This document shows positions 1 to 17,262 of a stretch of 64,000 nucleotides of DNA, in pieces; within the stretch, counting starts at the first letter, position 1, and the number at the start of each line of letters is the position of its first letter. The stretch lies in assembly GCA_965240325.2 (NCBI GenBank), contig OZ251241.1:682001-746000 (forward strand), given 5' to 3'. Below the pieces are notes generated by a model that was not told the DNA's origin, searched no databases, and saw nothing but the letters and a program-made list of their open reading frames with translations. Source of the stretch: Rebecca billardiae RCC1528 (Eukaryota; Haptophyta). The translations under genes and the position numbers were made by a program.

Positions 1-75
1 CCGGCGCGCGTCGCGCCTTGACGGCCGCCAATGCCCATCCCGCGCCGCTGCCGCCACCCACGCGCCTGCTGGCAG

Positions 76-335
76 GATGGTCGCCCTGATGGAGCCGGAG
101 AAGAGCTGGGTCGGCAGGTGGCAGGGCATCTGTACGCCCGCCGCGCATGCGCGCGCGCGCTGTCGCCGCCGCCGCGGCTCACGCGCGCACTCGGCGCGAC
201 TGCGATGTTGCGCCCGCAGCCAAGCTGCACCCTGGGTGCTACGCGCTCAAGGTGTACGGCAACCTGGCGCCAGAAATGGTCGACATCCTCGAGGAGAACG
301 GCATCGCGTACACGCCCAACGAGGAGGACGACTGA
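76..335 (+). CDS. SPT4: Transcription elongation factor SPT4, C-terminal part (5' exons outside window)
   Basis: Two exons, 76-131 and 220-335, join across a GT-AG intron (132-219) and encode the last 56 residues before a TGA stop. SPT4 is the small zinc-finger partner of SPT5 in DSIF, which controls RNA polymerase II processivity in the nucleus. The joined protein shows the family's C-terminal signature: MEPEKSWVGRWQGI followed by SKLHPGCYALKVYG and a final helix, PEMVDILEENGIAY. This parallels the known SPEDSWVxKWQR...PGxYAxxVxGxLP pattern of SPT4. The zinc-finger exons would lie upstream. An acceptor CAG ends at 75 and the codon before Met is split there. The fit at the splice junction (codon TCC, Ser) is exact, so the identification is firm although only about half the protein is in view. 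Confidence 0.85.
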
Positions 336-985
336 GCGGGGCGGGGGATGCGCTGGGGCTCGCGTCGAACACGGGGTGGGCTGCACAGGCTAGGTGCTGG
401 CGCAGCAACCGCGCCCGTGCACGAGCCGACCCCGGCGGGCGCGGCGTGCGCTGCAGCCAAGTTGTCCGCCACTCCGCCCACTCGTCGGTCATGTCGTCAT
501 CACGGCATGAGCATCATGGTAGTCGCCGGAATCGGACGACGACTGACTCTGTCAAGGCCGTATGTCGGCATGACTACGGCATCAAATGATGCAGTACACG
601 TACGCGCAGCCGGATGGATTCGGTGATGATGAGACAGGATGAGTGCGGATCTGTGCAGTGGATGGATGTCGTGATATTGTTGGATCTAATAACTCAGCAT
701 GTTATGCCGCGCCGACGAGTGACGATGACTATCTGTCATCTGATACTACAGCATGCGACTACTCAGTCAGCGCCAGTCGCCGGGGGCCCGCGCGGAGTCA
801 GGGACTAGCAGCAGGGACAGTCCCGCGCCCGCCGCGCGGGCGCGGCCAGCACGTTGCGTGCAGTCGTTCAGGCACCGCCACCACTACTTCTGGCAGGCAC
901 GGTCTGGCACCGAGCCGTCGGAGCCTAAAAGACTATAAAAGTTTTATATACTGAGTGAGTAAAAGTAAGTTAAAGTAGTAGTAGC

Positions 986-990
<5 letters not shown>

Positions 991-1033
<43 letters not shown>
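991..1033. repeat. (TA)n microsatellite
   Basis: Uninterrupted TA dinucleotide run of about 43 nt, followed directly by TTAACGACGTGG. The same 12-mer follows another TA-rich repeat at 17178. Confidence 0.95.
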
Positions 1034-1036
<3 letters not shown>

Positions 1037-1148
1037 CGACGTGGTATGCAACGGGCAGGCGTCAGAGTCAGCAAGCTGTAGCAGCAGATCGAGCAGCAGA
1101 GACAAACACCAGGATCAGCGCTCCTCGCCGTCGTCCCCCCCCTCATAG

Positions 1149-1298
<150 letters not shown>

Positions 1299-2330
1299 CG
1301 ACTACGACAGTCACGGACCGCGGACGCGTGCGCTAAGACTAACTAAGTGCATGCAGCGCTGCTAAGTAGTGCTGATGCTAACCGCGCCGCCATCTTTATT
1401 CTCTGCCCGGCGGCCCATCGGCATCAATCAGATCAGGCCACCAGATGAATTACATAGTGGGGTCAGAGCTCCGACCGTTACACTCTCGGGTGCCACAATC
1501 TCCCGAAATCTCTTAGCATGAACTATCACACGGGTATTTACTTGGACGAACTAGTTATAGTATAGCTAGGCGTTAAGGCTTAATTCCAGGGTGTAGAATC
1601 CGCCTGTGCCAATTTCAGACTGATGCCAAAATGTGATCTAGACGGTGCGATTCTGGTGCAAATAGCGAGATCACCTTGGAGATCGTGTATCTCCCCTACT
1701 AATGAGTGCCCGAGATCGCGTCGAGATTGAGGTCGTATATCTCCAGTATGTGACATTTTTTCGCAAAACTTGTCAGCGTGACCCCAGCTCATTTCAGGCC
1801 GAATATTGACATCCCGAAGTTTGAGAGCCTCATCTCAAGACGACAGGAAGTTGGATTTTGGGCCACGCACCCCCCAGTGGGGCTCTGACCCGCCTAGAAA
1901 GTATGAATTACAGGTTGAATACGCCGTACTAGCTAATAATTGGCAGACGGCGGACGCGAATAATCGGCCTGGTATAGTGAGTGCCGCCGGCGCCGCGCCC
2001 GCCGGCGGTCACTGCCGCGGTCAGTGGCGTCACCCGACAGCCGCCCAGTGATGTATAAGTCACCCGCCGGAAGGCGGGAAGGCGGAAGGCGTTGTCGTAG
2101 TCACGCGGCTCACTCTCATTGGCGGAACGCCGGGCACTCGGGCGCAGCGCCAGTGAGGCTCGTCCCGAAGCTCGCACGGTGGCTGCCGGTCGTGTGGCAA
2201 GACATGGGCACTCGCAAGCGTCCATCGCTCCGTGCTCGCGTCGCCTGCGGCCTGCCCGCCGGCCTGATCGTGCTGAAAGTGCCCGCTGCAGTCAGTCACG
2301 GCGGCTGCACTCGCCAGGCGAGCGCGCGCC

Positions 2331-3290
2331 TCACAGCTGCAGAGGCTTCTTCAGATCGATCAGCTCGTTGAGCTCGCGGTAGAACGCGTCGATGTTGCGC
2401 TTGGCCTCCTCGGGCGGCACCCGACCCGACGCGGGCACCTGCATGAGCGTCTGCTCCATCTCGAGCAGCGCGTCCAGCCGCTTGTTCACCTTGTTGGTGA
2501 ACGTCTTGGTGATGAAGTTGCCGCCCTCGTCCTCCTCCTCCGCCTCCGCCTGCCGCTCCGCCTCGATGAGGCCCTGGACGAACTGCAGGGCGGAGTTGCC
2601 CTCGGAGTCCTCGAGCTTCGTGTCCGCGCCGCACTTGAGCAGCACCTCCGCCGTGAACGGCTTGTTGTACCCGATCGCCATCAGCAGTGGCGAGTAGTTC
2701 TGCTTGATCACGTTGATCTCCGCGCCCGCCTTGGCGAGGACGACCACGCCAGGCGCGAGCCCGGTGGCCGCGCAGAGGTGCATCGCGGTGAAGCCCTTGT
2801 CGTCGATCGCGTCGAGGGGCGCACCCTCGTCCACCAGCCGCTTGATCTTGCGCACGTCGCCGTCGCGCGACGCGGCGACCAGCTCCCTGCCAATGTCCTC
2901 CGGCTCGCGTGTTCCCTTCACGCGCTCGCCTGGCGCGCGCACGGTGACCTGCGAGGAGCCGTCGTCCGGCATGACGACATCGATGGGCTCGATCGGCGCC
3001 GACGATTTGCGCACGGTGACCTTCACGCCATCGTCGCTCGCCGCAGGGGGCTGTGCATCCGCGGATGGCCGGCGCACCGTCACCGACACGTCACTCTCGG
3101 TGGACGAAGGCGGCCTGATCGTGACCTCCCCGTCCGACTCGGAGGAGGCGAGGGCGGAGATCGTTCTCACAGCGGGGGCGTGACGCGGACTGGCGCGCGA
3201 GAGCAGCGCGCGCGCCCTAGGCGCCGCGGCTGCCTCGGCGACGCCGAGGAGGACGGCGCAGACGGCGCACGTGGCCAGACGTGGAGCCAT
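2331..3290 (-). CDS. Secreted or organelle-targeted ankyrin-repeat protein
   Basis: Single exon, 319 residues from the Met at 3290 (MAPRLATC). An upstream in-frame Met at 3326 would add 12 residues and displace the signal peptide, so I prefer 3290. Residues 1-25 form a hydrophobic signal peptide (CAVCAVLLGVAEAAAA) followed by an Arg/Ser-rich stretch that could be a transit extension. Residues about 45-125 hold four short copies of a Val-Thr-Val-Arg motif (EVTIRPP, SVTVRRP, KVTVRKS, QVTVRAP) in an acidic Ser-rich linker. Residues about 140-235 are three ankyrin-like repeats (DDKGFTAMHLCAATGL; NYSPLLMAIGYNK; DSEGNSALQFVQ). The C-terminus is a charged helical tail. No catalytic motif is visible. 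A protein-binding role is inferred from the ankyrin fold, and the location (ER, plastid or outside) is uncertain. Confidence 0.75.
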   Translation of the reverse strand: MAPRLATCAVCAVLLGVAEAAAAPRARALLSRASPRHAPAVRTISALASSESDGEVTIRPPSSTESDVSVTVRRPSADAQPPAASDDGVKVTVRKSSAPIEPIDVVMPDDGSSQVTVRAPGERVKGTREPEDIGRELVAASRDGDVRKIKRLVDEGAPLDAIDDKGFTAMHLCAATGLAPGVVVLAKAGAEINVIKQNYSPLLMAIGYNKPFTAEVLLKCGADTKLEDSEGNSALQFVQGLIEAERQAEAEEEDEGGNFITKTFTNKVNKRLDALLEMEQTLMQVPASGRVPPEEAKRNIDAFYRELNELIDLKKPLQL

Positions 3291-3647
3291 GGCCGTACGT
3301 CTGGAAATCGCGATGATTTCCATCAAGCACGACGTGCACTTGATGCGGGTAAATCGTAATTAGGTTCGAATAGTCGCTGTGCAATACATGATTACTTGGC
3401 GGCCGCCCGACTCCCACCCTTGGCGGCTGAGTTGGCGCAGCAGTGCCGCCCCTTGAAGGCCACGTACCTGACGGCCGGCCGGCAGGCGTAGGCGTCTCGG
3501 GACGGAGCGGCACTGCTGGGGCTGAGCAGTATAGTCTTGTGAGCCGGGCAAGGGCGCCTGGTCTGCCATCAGACCGGTAATTAGGCGGTTAGGCCCGTGC
3601 CGCGCGGACTGAGTCGACTCAGTCGAGCAGGCTGCGACGGACTCAGC
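3291..3647. other. Intergenic spacer
   Basis: About 357 nt between the start of the secreted ankyrin gene and the stop of the ankyrin/TPR gene, both on the minus strand. It should contain the promoter of the former and the 3' UTR of the latter. No repeat or RNA gene is visible. Confidence 0.5.
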
Positions 3648-9833
<6,186 letters not shown>

Positions 9834-12211
9834 ATGTGCGATGCCGCGTGCGCGGACGAGACCCTGGCCTCATGCGTGGTGGAATGCTCGGCGCCTCTGG
9901 AGATAACGGCGACGATGATTCTGTCGCCCGTCGTGCTCATCTGCCTCTCCGCCCTCTTCAGCGGGCTGACGCTCGGGCTGATGTCGCTCGACACGACCGG
10001 GCTCGAGATCATCATCGCGGGCGGCAAGGAGCCGGATAAATCGCGCGCAGAGAAGATCCTGCCGCTGCGGAAGAAAGGCAACCAGCTGCTCTGCACGCTC
10101 CTCCTGTCGAACACCCTCGTGAACGCTCTGCTCGCGATCCTGATGGGCGACATGACGTCAGGCGTGATCGGCGGCCTGCTCGCGACAGGCATCATCGTCG
10201 TCTTCGGTGAGATCATCCCGCAGGCGACGTGCAGCAGGCATGCCCTCCTCGTCGGCTCCATCTGCATCGAGCCCGTCCGCCTGTGCATGCTCATCCTCAC
10301 CCCCGTCACGCTCCCCATGTCGATGGTCCTCGACTACATGCTCGGGCACGAGATCACGGCTGGCCGCACCAAGCGCGAGCTCGAGCACCTGCTGCACATG
10401 CAGGAGACGACGGACCACCACACGGCGCACGACGGTATGGGCGGCTCGCCGTCGCCGCGCAAGGAGTTCATCACCACCACCGAGAAGAAGCTCCTCGGCG
10501 GCGCGCTCAAGCTCTCGGAGAAGGCGGTGCACGACGTGATGACCAGCTTTGACAACATCTTCATGATCGACAACCACGGCTGCCTCGACTTCCGCACGCT
10601 GCGCGAGATCTACCGCTCGGGGTACACGCGCGTCCCCGTGTACGAGGACGCGCGCAACAATCTCATCGGCGTGCTCAACACGAAGGACCTCGTCCTCGTC
10701 GACGCCGACGACGAGCTTCCGGTGCGCCGGCGCGCGCCGTGGCGGCCGCGCGCGGCGCGTTGCTGCGCCGGGCGCGCGCCGCCAGAGCCGGTGTGCGGCG
10801 CGCGTCTGAGCGCGCACACCTGCCGCGCCCGCGTCGCGCCGCCGCCCGCGCGCAGATCTCGGAGATCATGGCCGCGTGCGGCCGGCCCATCTTCACCGTG
10901 CAGCACGACATGCCGCTCGACCAGATGCTCACCAAGTTCAAGGAGAGCCGCACGCACCTCGCGCTCGTGCAGGTCGACCCGAGCTCGCCCGCCAAGGTGC
11001 GGCGCGAGGCGCCCGTGGACGGCGGCGAGGAGGCGGGCGCGGGCCAAGAGGCGGAGGAGGCTGGGCCGGAGAGCGCGGGGTCGGCGCTGCCGGGCGGCGC
11101 AGACCCGCGCGCGGCGGAGCTGCGGCCCGCGCCGCCGGACGCGGCCGAGCCCGCGGGCGTCGAGGCCGTGGGGTACCTGGGCTACCCTGAGGCGATCACC
11201 GTGTCTGCGAACGGCGCGTCCGTGCCGTACATCGTCGGCATCGTCACGCTGGAGGACGTGCTCGAGGAGCTGCTGCAGGCGGAGATCGTGGACGAGAACG
11301 ACCGGGTGGAGGACAACGTGACGCTGCGCAACATCACCGGCCGGCTCAAGGAGCTCGCTGACCGGCGGTTTGCCTTCCTCGACATGCTGCAGCACCAGCC
11401 GCGCTCGCTCATGATGTCGACCTCGGTCGGGCCCAAGCCGGGCGCGCACACGCTGGGCGAGATCAAGATGACGTCGACCGAGCTCGCGGCGGTGTGCTCG
11501 TTCCTCGCGGGCAACGCGCCGCAGTTCTCGCCCGAGGTGATGAGCAGCGACATGCTGCTCACGCTCATCATGCAGTGCCGCGTGTGCGACGTGCTGCCCG
11601 GCACGCCCGCCGCGCTCATCTGCCTGCGCGGCGCGCAGTGCTCCGTCGCCTACCTGGTGCTGCAGGGCCGCGTGCGCGTGGTCGCGGGCTCCGAGGCGTT
11701 CAAGACGGAGCTCGGGCCGTGGACGCTGCTCGCGGGCAAGTCGCTCGACGTGGAGGACTACTGCCCCGACTTCACCGCGACTATCGTCGAGCACGCGCGC
11801 CTGCTGCTCATCAGCGGCGCCTCGTACCGCCAGCTCGCCATCAACGCGACCGACATGAAGCTCGCGAGCCAGATGATCCGGCTGGGGCAGGAGCACAGCG
11901 ACGTGGGCTGGCCGTCGGTCGAGCGCTCCGCGAGCACGAACGCGCCGATGATGAGCACCCCGGGCGACGTCGCGTTGCTCACGCCCGCGGCGGAGATCGC
12001 GACCGCGCGGCGCATCGTCTCGGAGCCGGGCGGGCTCGGGCCGTCGTCCATGTTCAGCGCATTCAGCGCCGGCATGCGGCTGCCGCGCATCTCACATGAC
12101 GCGCCCGCGGAGGAAGAGGCGCGCAGCAGCAGAGACGCCACGCGCAACAGCCGGGAGGGCACGCACCAGCCCACGCGAATATCCCGGAACGGCTCCGGCG
12201 ATCACGTCTGA
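9834..12211 (+). CDS. CNNM: CNNM/CorC-type magnesium transporter (DUF21 + CBS pair + cNMP-like domain)
   Basis: Two exons (9834-10721 and 10856-12211; intron 10722-10855) encode 747 residues. Residues 1-25 precede a DUF21 membrane domain of about four helices (25-170) with the family hallmarks SALFSGLTLGLMSLD and VVFGEIIPQA. A CBS pair follows (about 215-460; RVPVYEDARNNLIGVLNTKD and IVGIVTLEDVLEELLQAEIVD), with an acidic loop between the two CBS motifs. Residues about 490-640 form a cyclic-nucleotide-binding-like domain, as in animal CNNM proteins, and the tail is Ser/Arg-rich. The family mediates Mg2+ efflux or homeostasis at membranes. The intron falls between DADDELP and ISEIMAACGR, inside the CBS pair, and removing it restores the fold. 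Substrate and direction of transport are inferred from the family. Confidence 0.9.
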
Positions 12212-12778
12212 GCTGAGGATGACTCCGATCGTGATCCGGACGGCGGCCGCGCCCGCGGCCGCGGTCATGATGGTCGGAGGAGCCCGGCGGCGCGCCGGCT
12301 CTTGGAAAAGGCGTAACGTCCGTATTTCATACGCAGGCCCCTGAGGGAGGGACCTGCGCAGGTTCCTGATACGGAAGGTCCCTAGTGTGACAGATTGTCG
12401 TCTGTCAGTGTCTGAGTGCACGACGGTCTGAGCGCGCGCGCGCGCGGCGCGCCGCGCGCGCAGCGCGCGCTGGCGCAGTGTCTGGTGAGCTGAGTTGCGT
12501 TGCTGGTGGAGCGGCGCGGCGCGCGCGCCGCAGGCGCGCGCGGCGCGCAGAGCCGCGCGCTACACGCCAAAACGACGCGCGAGGCCCTTACGATGCAAAT
12601 GCTTCAATCCGCACCTCGATCCGAGTTGATGGTGAAGAGTTATGGCTGTTTTCGTGCGCGCTGGCCCGCAGGGGCGGCGGGCGCGGGGCTGCGTGATGTA
12701 GACCTCGATGCCGACATTGGCGCAAGCGACAAGCGCAGGGCGCTCACTGCGCAGGCGTGAGCACGGGGCAGGGGGATG
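12212..12778. other. Intergenic, GC-repetitive
   Basis: This gap contains long GCGC-alternating stretches (about 12433-12545) and, at about 12329-12353, CCCTGAGGGAGGGACCTGCG. That is partly repeated in inverted orientation at about 14878. It may be the flank of the degenerate hAT-like gene. No coding sequence is recognised. Confidence 0.4.
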
Positions 12779-14513
12779 TCAGCACACGCGCGCCGGCGCC
12801 GTGTTGGGCGGCGGGCGCGCCGCGCGCGTGCCACCGTGCACCTTCCAGATGTCAGCGGGCAGCTTGGACCCTCCGCGCCCGTGCTTCTGCACGACCTTGC
12901 TCTGCTCGGCGCGGTTCCGCGTGGCCGCGGAGGTGTGCGTGAAGTGCCACGCCCTGCCCTTGAAGTGGATCGACAGCGCGCGATCGAGGAAGGGGATGCA
13001 CTCGGCGAGGTGCGGCTTGGGCGCGTTCCAGCAGACCACTGCTTCCTTGACGCCCGCCTTGAACGAGAGGTGGCGCCCCGGCGTCGCGCAGCGGTCCCAC
13101 ACGCCTCCAATGCCCTCGACGACCGCCTCAGACGCGCCCTTGAGCGCGCAGTGCTGGAAGAGGTAGAGGTAGCTGGGGCAGCACTCGTAGAACTTGGGAA
13201 GAGAGAAGACGTCCTGCGCGAGCACGGTCGAGCTGGTCGCCCCGAGCCACCGCGCGCGGTGCAGCTCACTCGCGTCGATCAGCAAGCGGCAGAGCGCGTT
13301 GAACTCGCCGACGACCACCTCGTCTCGCGGCAGCGTGATGCCGTGCCACCGGGAAGCAGAGTCGGGCGCGCCGACAAAGTCGGCGACGGTGCGCGCGCCG
13401 CGCGCGGAGCCGGAGGGCGTTCCGGCAGACGGGCGCGCCCAGCCGGCGAGGGTGCGCAGATGCCCAGCAGCAAGAGCGCGGTACTGCTCGCCCTCGACGC
13501 TCAAGCTGGCCATCTTGCGCAGGTCGAGGCAGCCCGCCATCGCCGCGAGCAGATGCTCGGCGCTGCCCTGCTGCCGAAACCTGCGCAGCTCGTAGTTGTC
13601 AGCGATGCGCTTCGCCATCTCGGCGACGCCGTTCAGCGCAAACTTGATCGCGCGCCGCGCCTCCTCCGCTTTGGGCTTCGACTCGATCATCGGGAACTCG
13701 CGGCGGAAAGCTGCGCCGAGCCGCAGCTCCGAGGGCAGCGTCAGCGAGATCGCCTTGTGCTCGCGAATCAGCTGCGGCGTGCAGTTCTCGAGGTCGGCCA
13801 TGTTGGCGCGCAGGAACTCGAGAGCGGGCACGCCAAGCTGCTGCGAGCCGGCCGGCGCGGGCATCACGCGCGACACGTCGCCTCGGCGCAGGTCGCCAGC
13901 GAGTTGACGCCTTGACGGAGGAGCTCGATAAATGCGCGAGGGGCAGCATCGCACTCCCGCAGCAGCGAGTTCACCTCTTGCTTGCTCAGGGAGGGACGCG
14001 TCGACGGCTCATCTGCTCGCTGGTGCGCGCCACCTGCATGAGCAGCGACCCGTGGCTCGAGGGCGGCAGCAGTGCGTGTGACGCGTCATCACCGTTGCCA
14101 TCGCTGTCTGCTTGAGTCAAATCCAGTGCGTCGGCAGCAGCGCAGTCGTCGGCTGCGCTCGCCCGCGGCCCTGGCGGCGTCCAGCTGGGCTGTCTCGCCC
14201 GCGGCTCTGGCGGCGTCCAGCTGGCGGACTGGACGTCGCCGGATTCGTCGATGCGCCGGCGCCTCGGGTCCGCGCGCGCTGCGTCCGCAGCACCTGCATC
14301 GTCATCGTCAGAGTCCGCGTCCTCGATGGGGTCGGACGCGAGCTCAACCGCGCCGCGCTTGAAGCAGTGAAACGCAGCGAAAGCTTGCTGCTGCCTCGAG
14401 AGTAGCGCCTCGTAGGCTGCGCACAACCGCCTGTGCTTCGCCAGGTTCTTCGCGCAGAACTCGTAGTGGCAGCCCTCGCACGTCGCCTTCTCGCTCGCGT
14501 CTCGTCGGGGCAT
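12779..14513 (-). pseudogene. Degenerate zinc-finger/hAT-transposase-like gene
   Basis: Two minus-strand ORFs in different frames look like one protein. The 5' part begins at the ATG at 14513 (MPRRDASEKATCEG) and runs to a TGA at 13986. It has a BED-like finger (CEGCHYEFCAKNLAKHRRLC), an acidic run and two SWTPP repeats. Near 14000 the coding sense moves to a second frame (SLSKQEVNSLLRECDAAPRAFIEL) that stops near 13870. It then moves to a third frame, open to 12779 (VPALEFLRANMADLENCTPQL ... LYLFQHCALKGASEAV). No GT-AG pair of reasonable length explains both shifts, so I read them as frameshifts. The finger plus a long C-terminal region without a known enzyme fold resembles domesticated or decayed hAT transposases. 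That family call is inference; sequencing error or unusual splicing remains possible. Confidence 0.5.
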
Positions 14514-15559
14514 CGTGGGTGCGCCCGCCCGGGCGGCGGGCGCGGCCGGCCGCGGAAGTTCTAAAGTACCGTGTCTCGCCTGCCTGAGCTGTGTGCGTCT
14601 CTTATTCTTATTAGTAAACTGTACGGTCCGTTGGTTCAGTAACGGTAGTGTCTGACGACGTACGCGACTGTCTGTCAATCTGTTATCTATCATGATCGAT
14701 TGTCAATGTAGATCTCAATAAGGCACAACCGCACAAGAGTTGAGAGTGTGTGACTTGTACGCTGCGAGTATGCGACCGTGCGACACAGTTACGGCGTTAC
14801 GCGTAACCCGTTGGCCGTTACGCCCGTTAGGCCGTTACGCTGGCAGGTCCCCTGAGGCTGAGCGCCCACAGTGTACGCAGGTCCCTCAGCAGATTCCAAG
14901 AGCCGGGCGGCGCGGTCACGGAATGTCATCATCACTCAGACTCCGTCATCATCAGTTCTGGGGATCGATTACGAACAATAGTCATAATATGACTAGGTTC
15001 GTTTATTTAATCGGGGTGACTATGTTAGAATGTCACATAATTCTGACTCAGAGCAGTCCGCCGCGTTCCACTGCCCGTGCTGCCGGTGCCAGACCGCGGA
15101 GACCGCAGACAGTGTGAGTGAGACTGCCAGAGCCCAGAGGGGCGGCAGAGGCCCGGCCGGAGACGCCCGGAGGCCGCGGCGCGCGCCGCCGGCGCGATCC
15201 GATGAGTCAGCCGGGAGTCAGGCAGATCCGACCCGCGCGGGCGGCAGCGCGAGACACCGGTCACCGCCCGATCAGTGGCGGGACACGGCTACCGCGTGAC
15301 CCATACCCGCTGGCGCTGGCGTCTGGTAAGTGACGTCCCGAGAGTCCGCGGCAGCCTGGCAGCACTCTTGCGCCGCGCAGCGCCGGAGCCCCAGCCTCGC
15401 CGCGGCGCGCAGTCGGGTGGCGTCAAAGTAGTCCTGCTTCAACGTCGAGTGGTGCTCTAGACATGAATACCATGGATGGTGTTGGTCTCGCTTGAGGCAC
15501 ACGAGGGGCTCGACCTGCGGTCGGATAAGTCACGACACATAGTAGCACAGGTGGAACGC
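14514..15559. other. Intergenic
   Basis: About 1 kb of mixed composition. At 14789-14860 there is a cluster of GTTACG-type repeats (four copies of a CGTTACG-like word). No coding sequence with codon-like bias or a recognisable domain is seen. Confidence 0.4.
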
Positions 15560-15724
15560 CTATTGAGTCTTGACGCGCACTCGCTCTGCGGCCACCGCCG
15601 GCCTCTCGCCAATGAAGACGGAGATCGCCCAGAATGCGAGCGCTCCAACGTGCAGAAGGAGAAGCCCGCCGATCGCCATCGTCGCGTTCGGCGAGAGCGG
15701 GCTGGTCTCGAGGATCGACGCCAT
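15560..15724 (-). CDS. Small putative membrane protein (54 aa, possibly a 3' exon)
   Basis: Minus-strand ORF from the ATG at 15724 to a TAG at 15560. It starts MASILETSPLSPNAT, then has one clear transmembrane helix (MAIGGLLLLHVGALAFWAI) and a short charged tail ending VRVKTQ. The frame continues upstream as LSDQGAYVSSRPGG to a stop near 15797, and a possible splice acceptor (CCCAG|GAACC) lies near 15780. It could therefore be the last exon of a larger protein. I do not recognise the family. The composition (a long uncharged helix with polar flanks) is unlike the arginine-rich shadow ORFs around it. Confidence 0.4.
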   Translation of the reverse strand: MASILETSPLSPNATMAIGGLLLLHVGALAFWAISVFIGERPAVAAERVRVKTQ

Positions 15725-16000
15725 GCCGCCTGGGCGCGAGCTTACGTACGCGCCTTGGTCGCTCAGCGGCTGCGGTTCCTGGGACCGTGTGTCGTGTGAA
15801 GATCAAAGAGGGAAGACGACTCCGCGCGGCGGAACCGCGGAAACTTCCTGGTATCCTTCCGCTGCATCCCGTCGTTCGCCGCTTACCTTCGAGGCCGACG
15901 GCGGTCCAAGGGCTGAGGAGCGCACGACGGCTTGTGACACGGTGAAGGCGACGGCGGGCGCCGCAAGCTGGTCTTCTAACTCGAAAGCACGCCCTTCACA

Positions 16001-16429
16001 ATGGTGGACGGCATGCGCGTCGTGTCGATGCTTGGCGCCGGTGCAGCCCTCACTGTAGGCATCATCCATGTCTGGCTGTCCTTCGCCGAAGCATCCGTGA
16101 GCTTGTCTTGGTCCAACGGCTCATGGATCGAGGAGATCAACGATACGTGGCAGCATGCCTTCGAGCTCACACCAGACGCCATCGTTGAGCATTGGCAGGC
16201 ACTGATCATCGGCATCATCGCCTTTGGGCAGCACTCTGAAGCCATGCGCGTGCGAGCTTTTTACGCGACGTGGTTTCAGATGTGCCTATTCTACGTGTTT
16301 GTGGCATTCTTCGGCTGCTTTGGGTACGCCGGTAACATCGGTATCATCGCAGGGGCGTTATGCCTTGTTTCAGCCGCTATCAGCCTGGGCATGGCTCTTG
16401 GGAGGCCTTCATCCGCGCCCCTCTGGTGA
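16001..16429 (+). CDS. Putative four-helix membrane protein, unrecognised
   Basis: A 142-residue ORF starting MVDGMRVVSMLGAG. It contains three or four hydrophobic segments: ALTVGIIHVWLSF, ALIIGIIAFG, MCLFYVFVAFFGCFGYAG and IIAGALCLVSAAISLGMAL. An acidic/aromatic loop (WIEEINDTWQHAFEL) separates the first two. Codon use is less GC-extreme than in neighbouring genes (several T- and A-ending codons), so it may be young, lowly expressed or transferred. There is no family match from memory. The Met at 16001 or 16013 (MRVV) could be the start. Confidence 0.5.
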   Translation: MVDGMRVVSMLGAGAALTVGIIHVWLSFAEASVSLSWSNGSWIEEINDTWQHAFELTPDAIVEHWQALIIGIIAFGQHSEAMRVRAFYATWFQMCLFYVFVAFFGCFGYAGNIGIIAGALCLVSAAISLGMALGRPSSAPLW

Positions 16430-17262
16430 TTGTGAGGCGTCAGCAGGCACGGGCTGCGTGGTCAGCGGCGGGCCGAACCCGAAGCCGCCATGATGATGGA
16501 TCATTCACTCACGTGCGACTGTGACGACAGTCGGGCATCCGCTTACTACGTCGCCCCCCGTTGTGACGACCGGTGCAGTGGCGGTGGCCCCGGAGCCCGC
16601 CGGTCCGAACTCCGCCCGAGCGCGCCACTATCTCGCCAGATCGGGCGGGCCGCGCGGCGACCGTCTAGACGCGCGACATTATAAAAGTAATCATTATTGA
16701 TGAGTCCGCATATGACTGCTGACGCGCCGCCGAGTACTCAACTAGACGGCGATCGATGATGCCCCTGACGTCGACGACGTGACGACATTATATTGAGTCC
16801 GCATATAAGTGATGACTGCTAATGCGCCGAGAGAGTAGTACTCTACTGTGATCTGTCTGCACTACTCAACTGACTCCTGCGCACGGCTCGGGACTTTATG
16901 ACGGAGTGACTACCGCCGGAGTGACTGACTGATGCGTGATGGCCGCGGCCGCGCTCGCGGCTCGGCGGAGCGTTGCGCCAGCTGCCGAGCTGGACAAACG
17001 CGAAGGACCCAAGCTGCAGAAATCATCATGCACCTGTGGTGGGTAGTAAATGGCATACGGATCTATACTACTTTTGTTATGACAAGGAGGTAGAGCGTGG
17101 CGGAACAAAATTCATATATATATATATATGAATATATATATATATGAATATATATATATTCATATATATTTATATATTTAACGACGTGGCAGCATCGGGG
17201 TGCCAAGCGTCAGGCTCAGAGTGCAACAGACACATAGAATGCGTCCGCGCCTTCCGTCCAGG
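16430..17262. other. Non-coding interval with direct repeat and AT repeat
   Basis: Contains an imperfect direct repeat of about 50 bp (16700 and about 16794, each around GAGTCCGCATAT ... GACTGCT) and the AT-rich repeat at 17111-17181. No gene is recognised. Confidence 0.4.
17111..17181. repeat. AT-rich palindromic microsatellite
   Basis: Alternating TA runs broken by TTC and GAA, so it can fold on itself (TTCATATA ... TATATGAA). It is followed by TTAACGACGTGG at 17178-17189, the same word that follows the TA repeat at 1033. Confidence 0.85.

Noticed and set aside
3340-3400. tRNA-like T-arm word GGTTCGAATAG
   Set aside because: No acceptor, D or anticodon stems can be formed with the upstream sequence.
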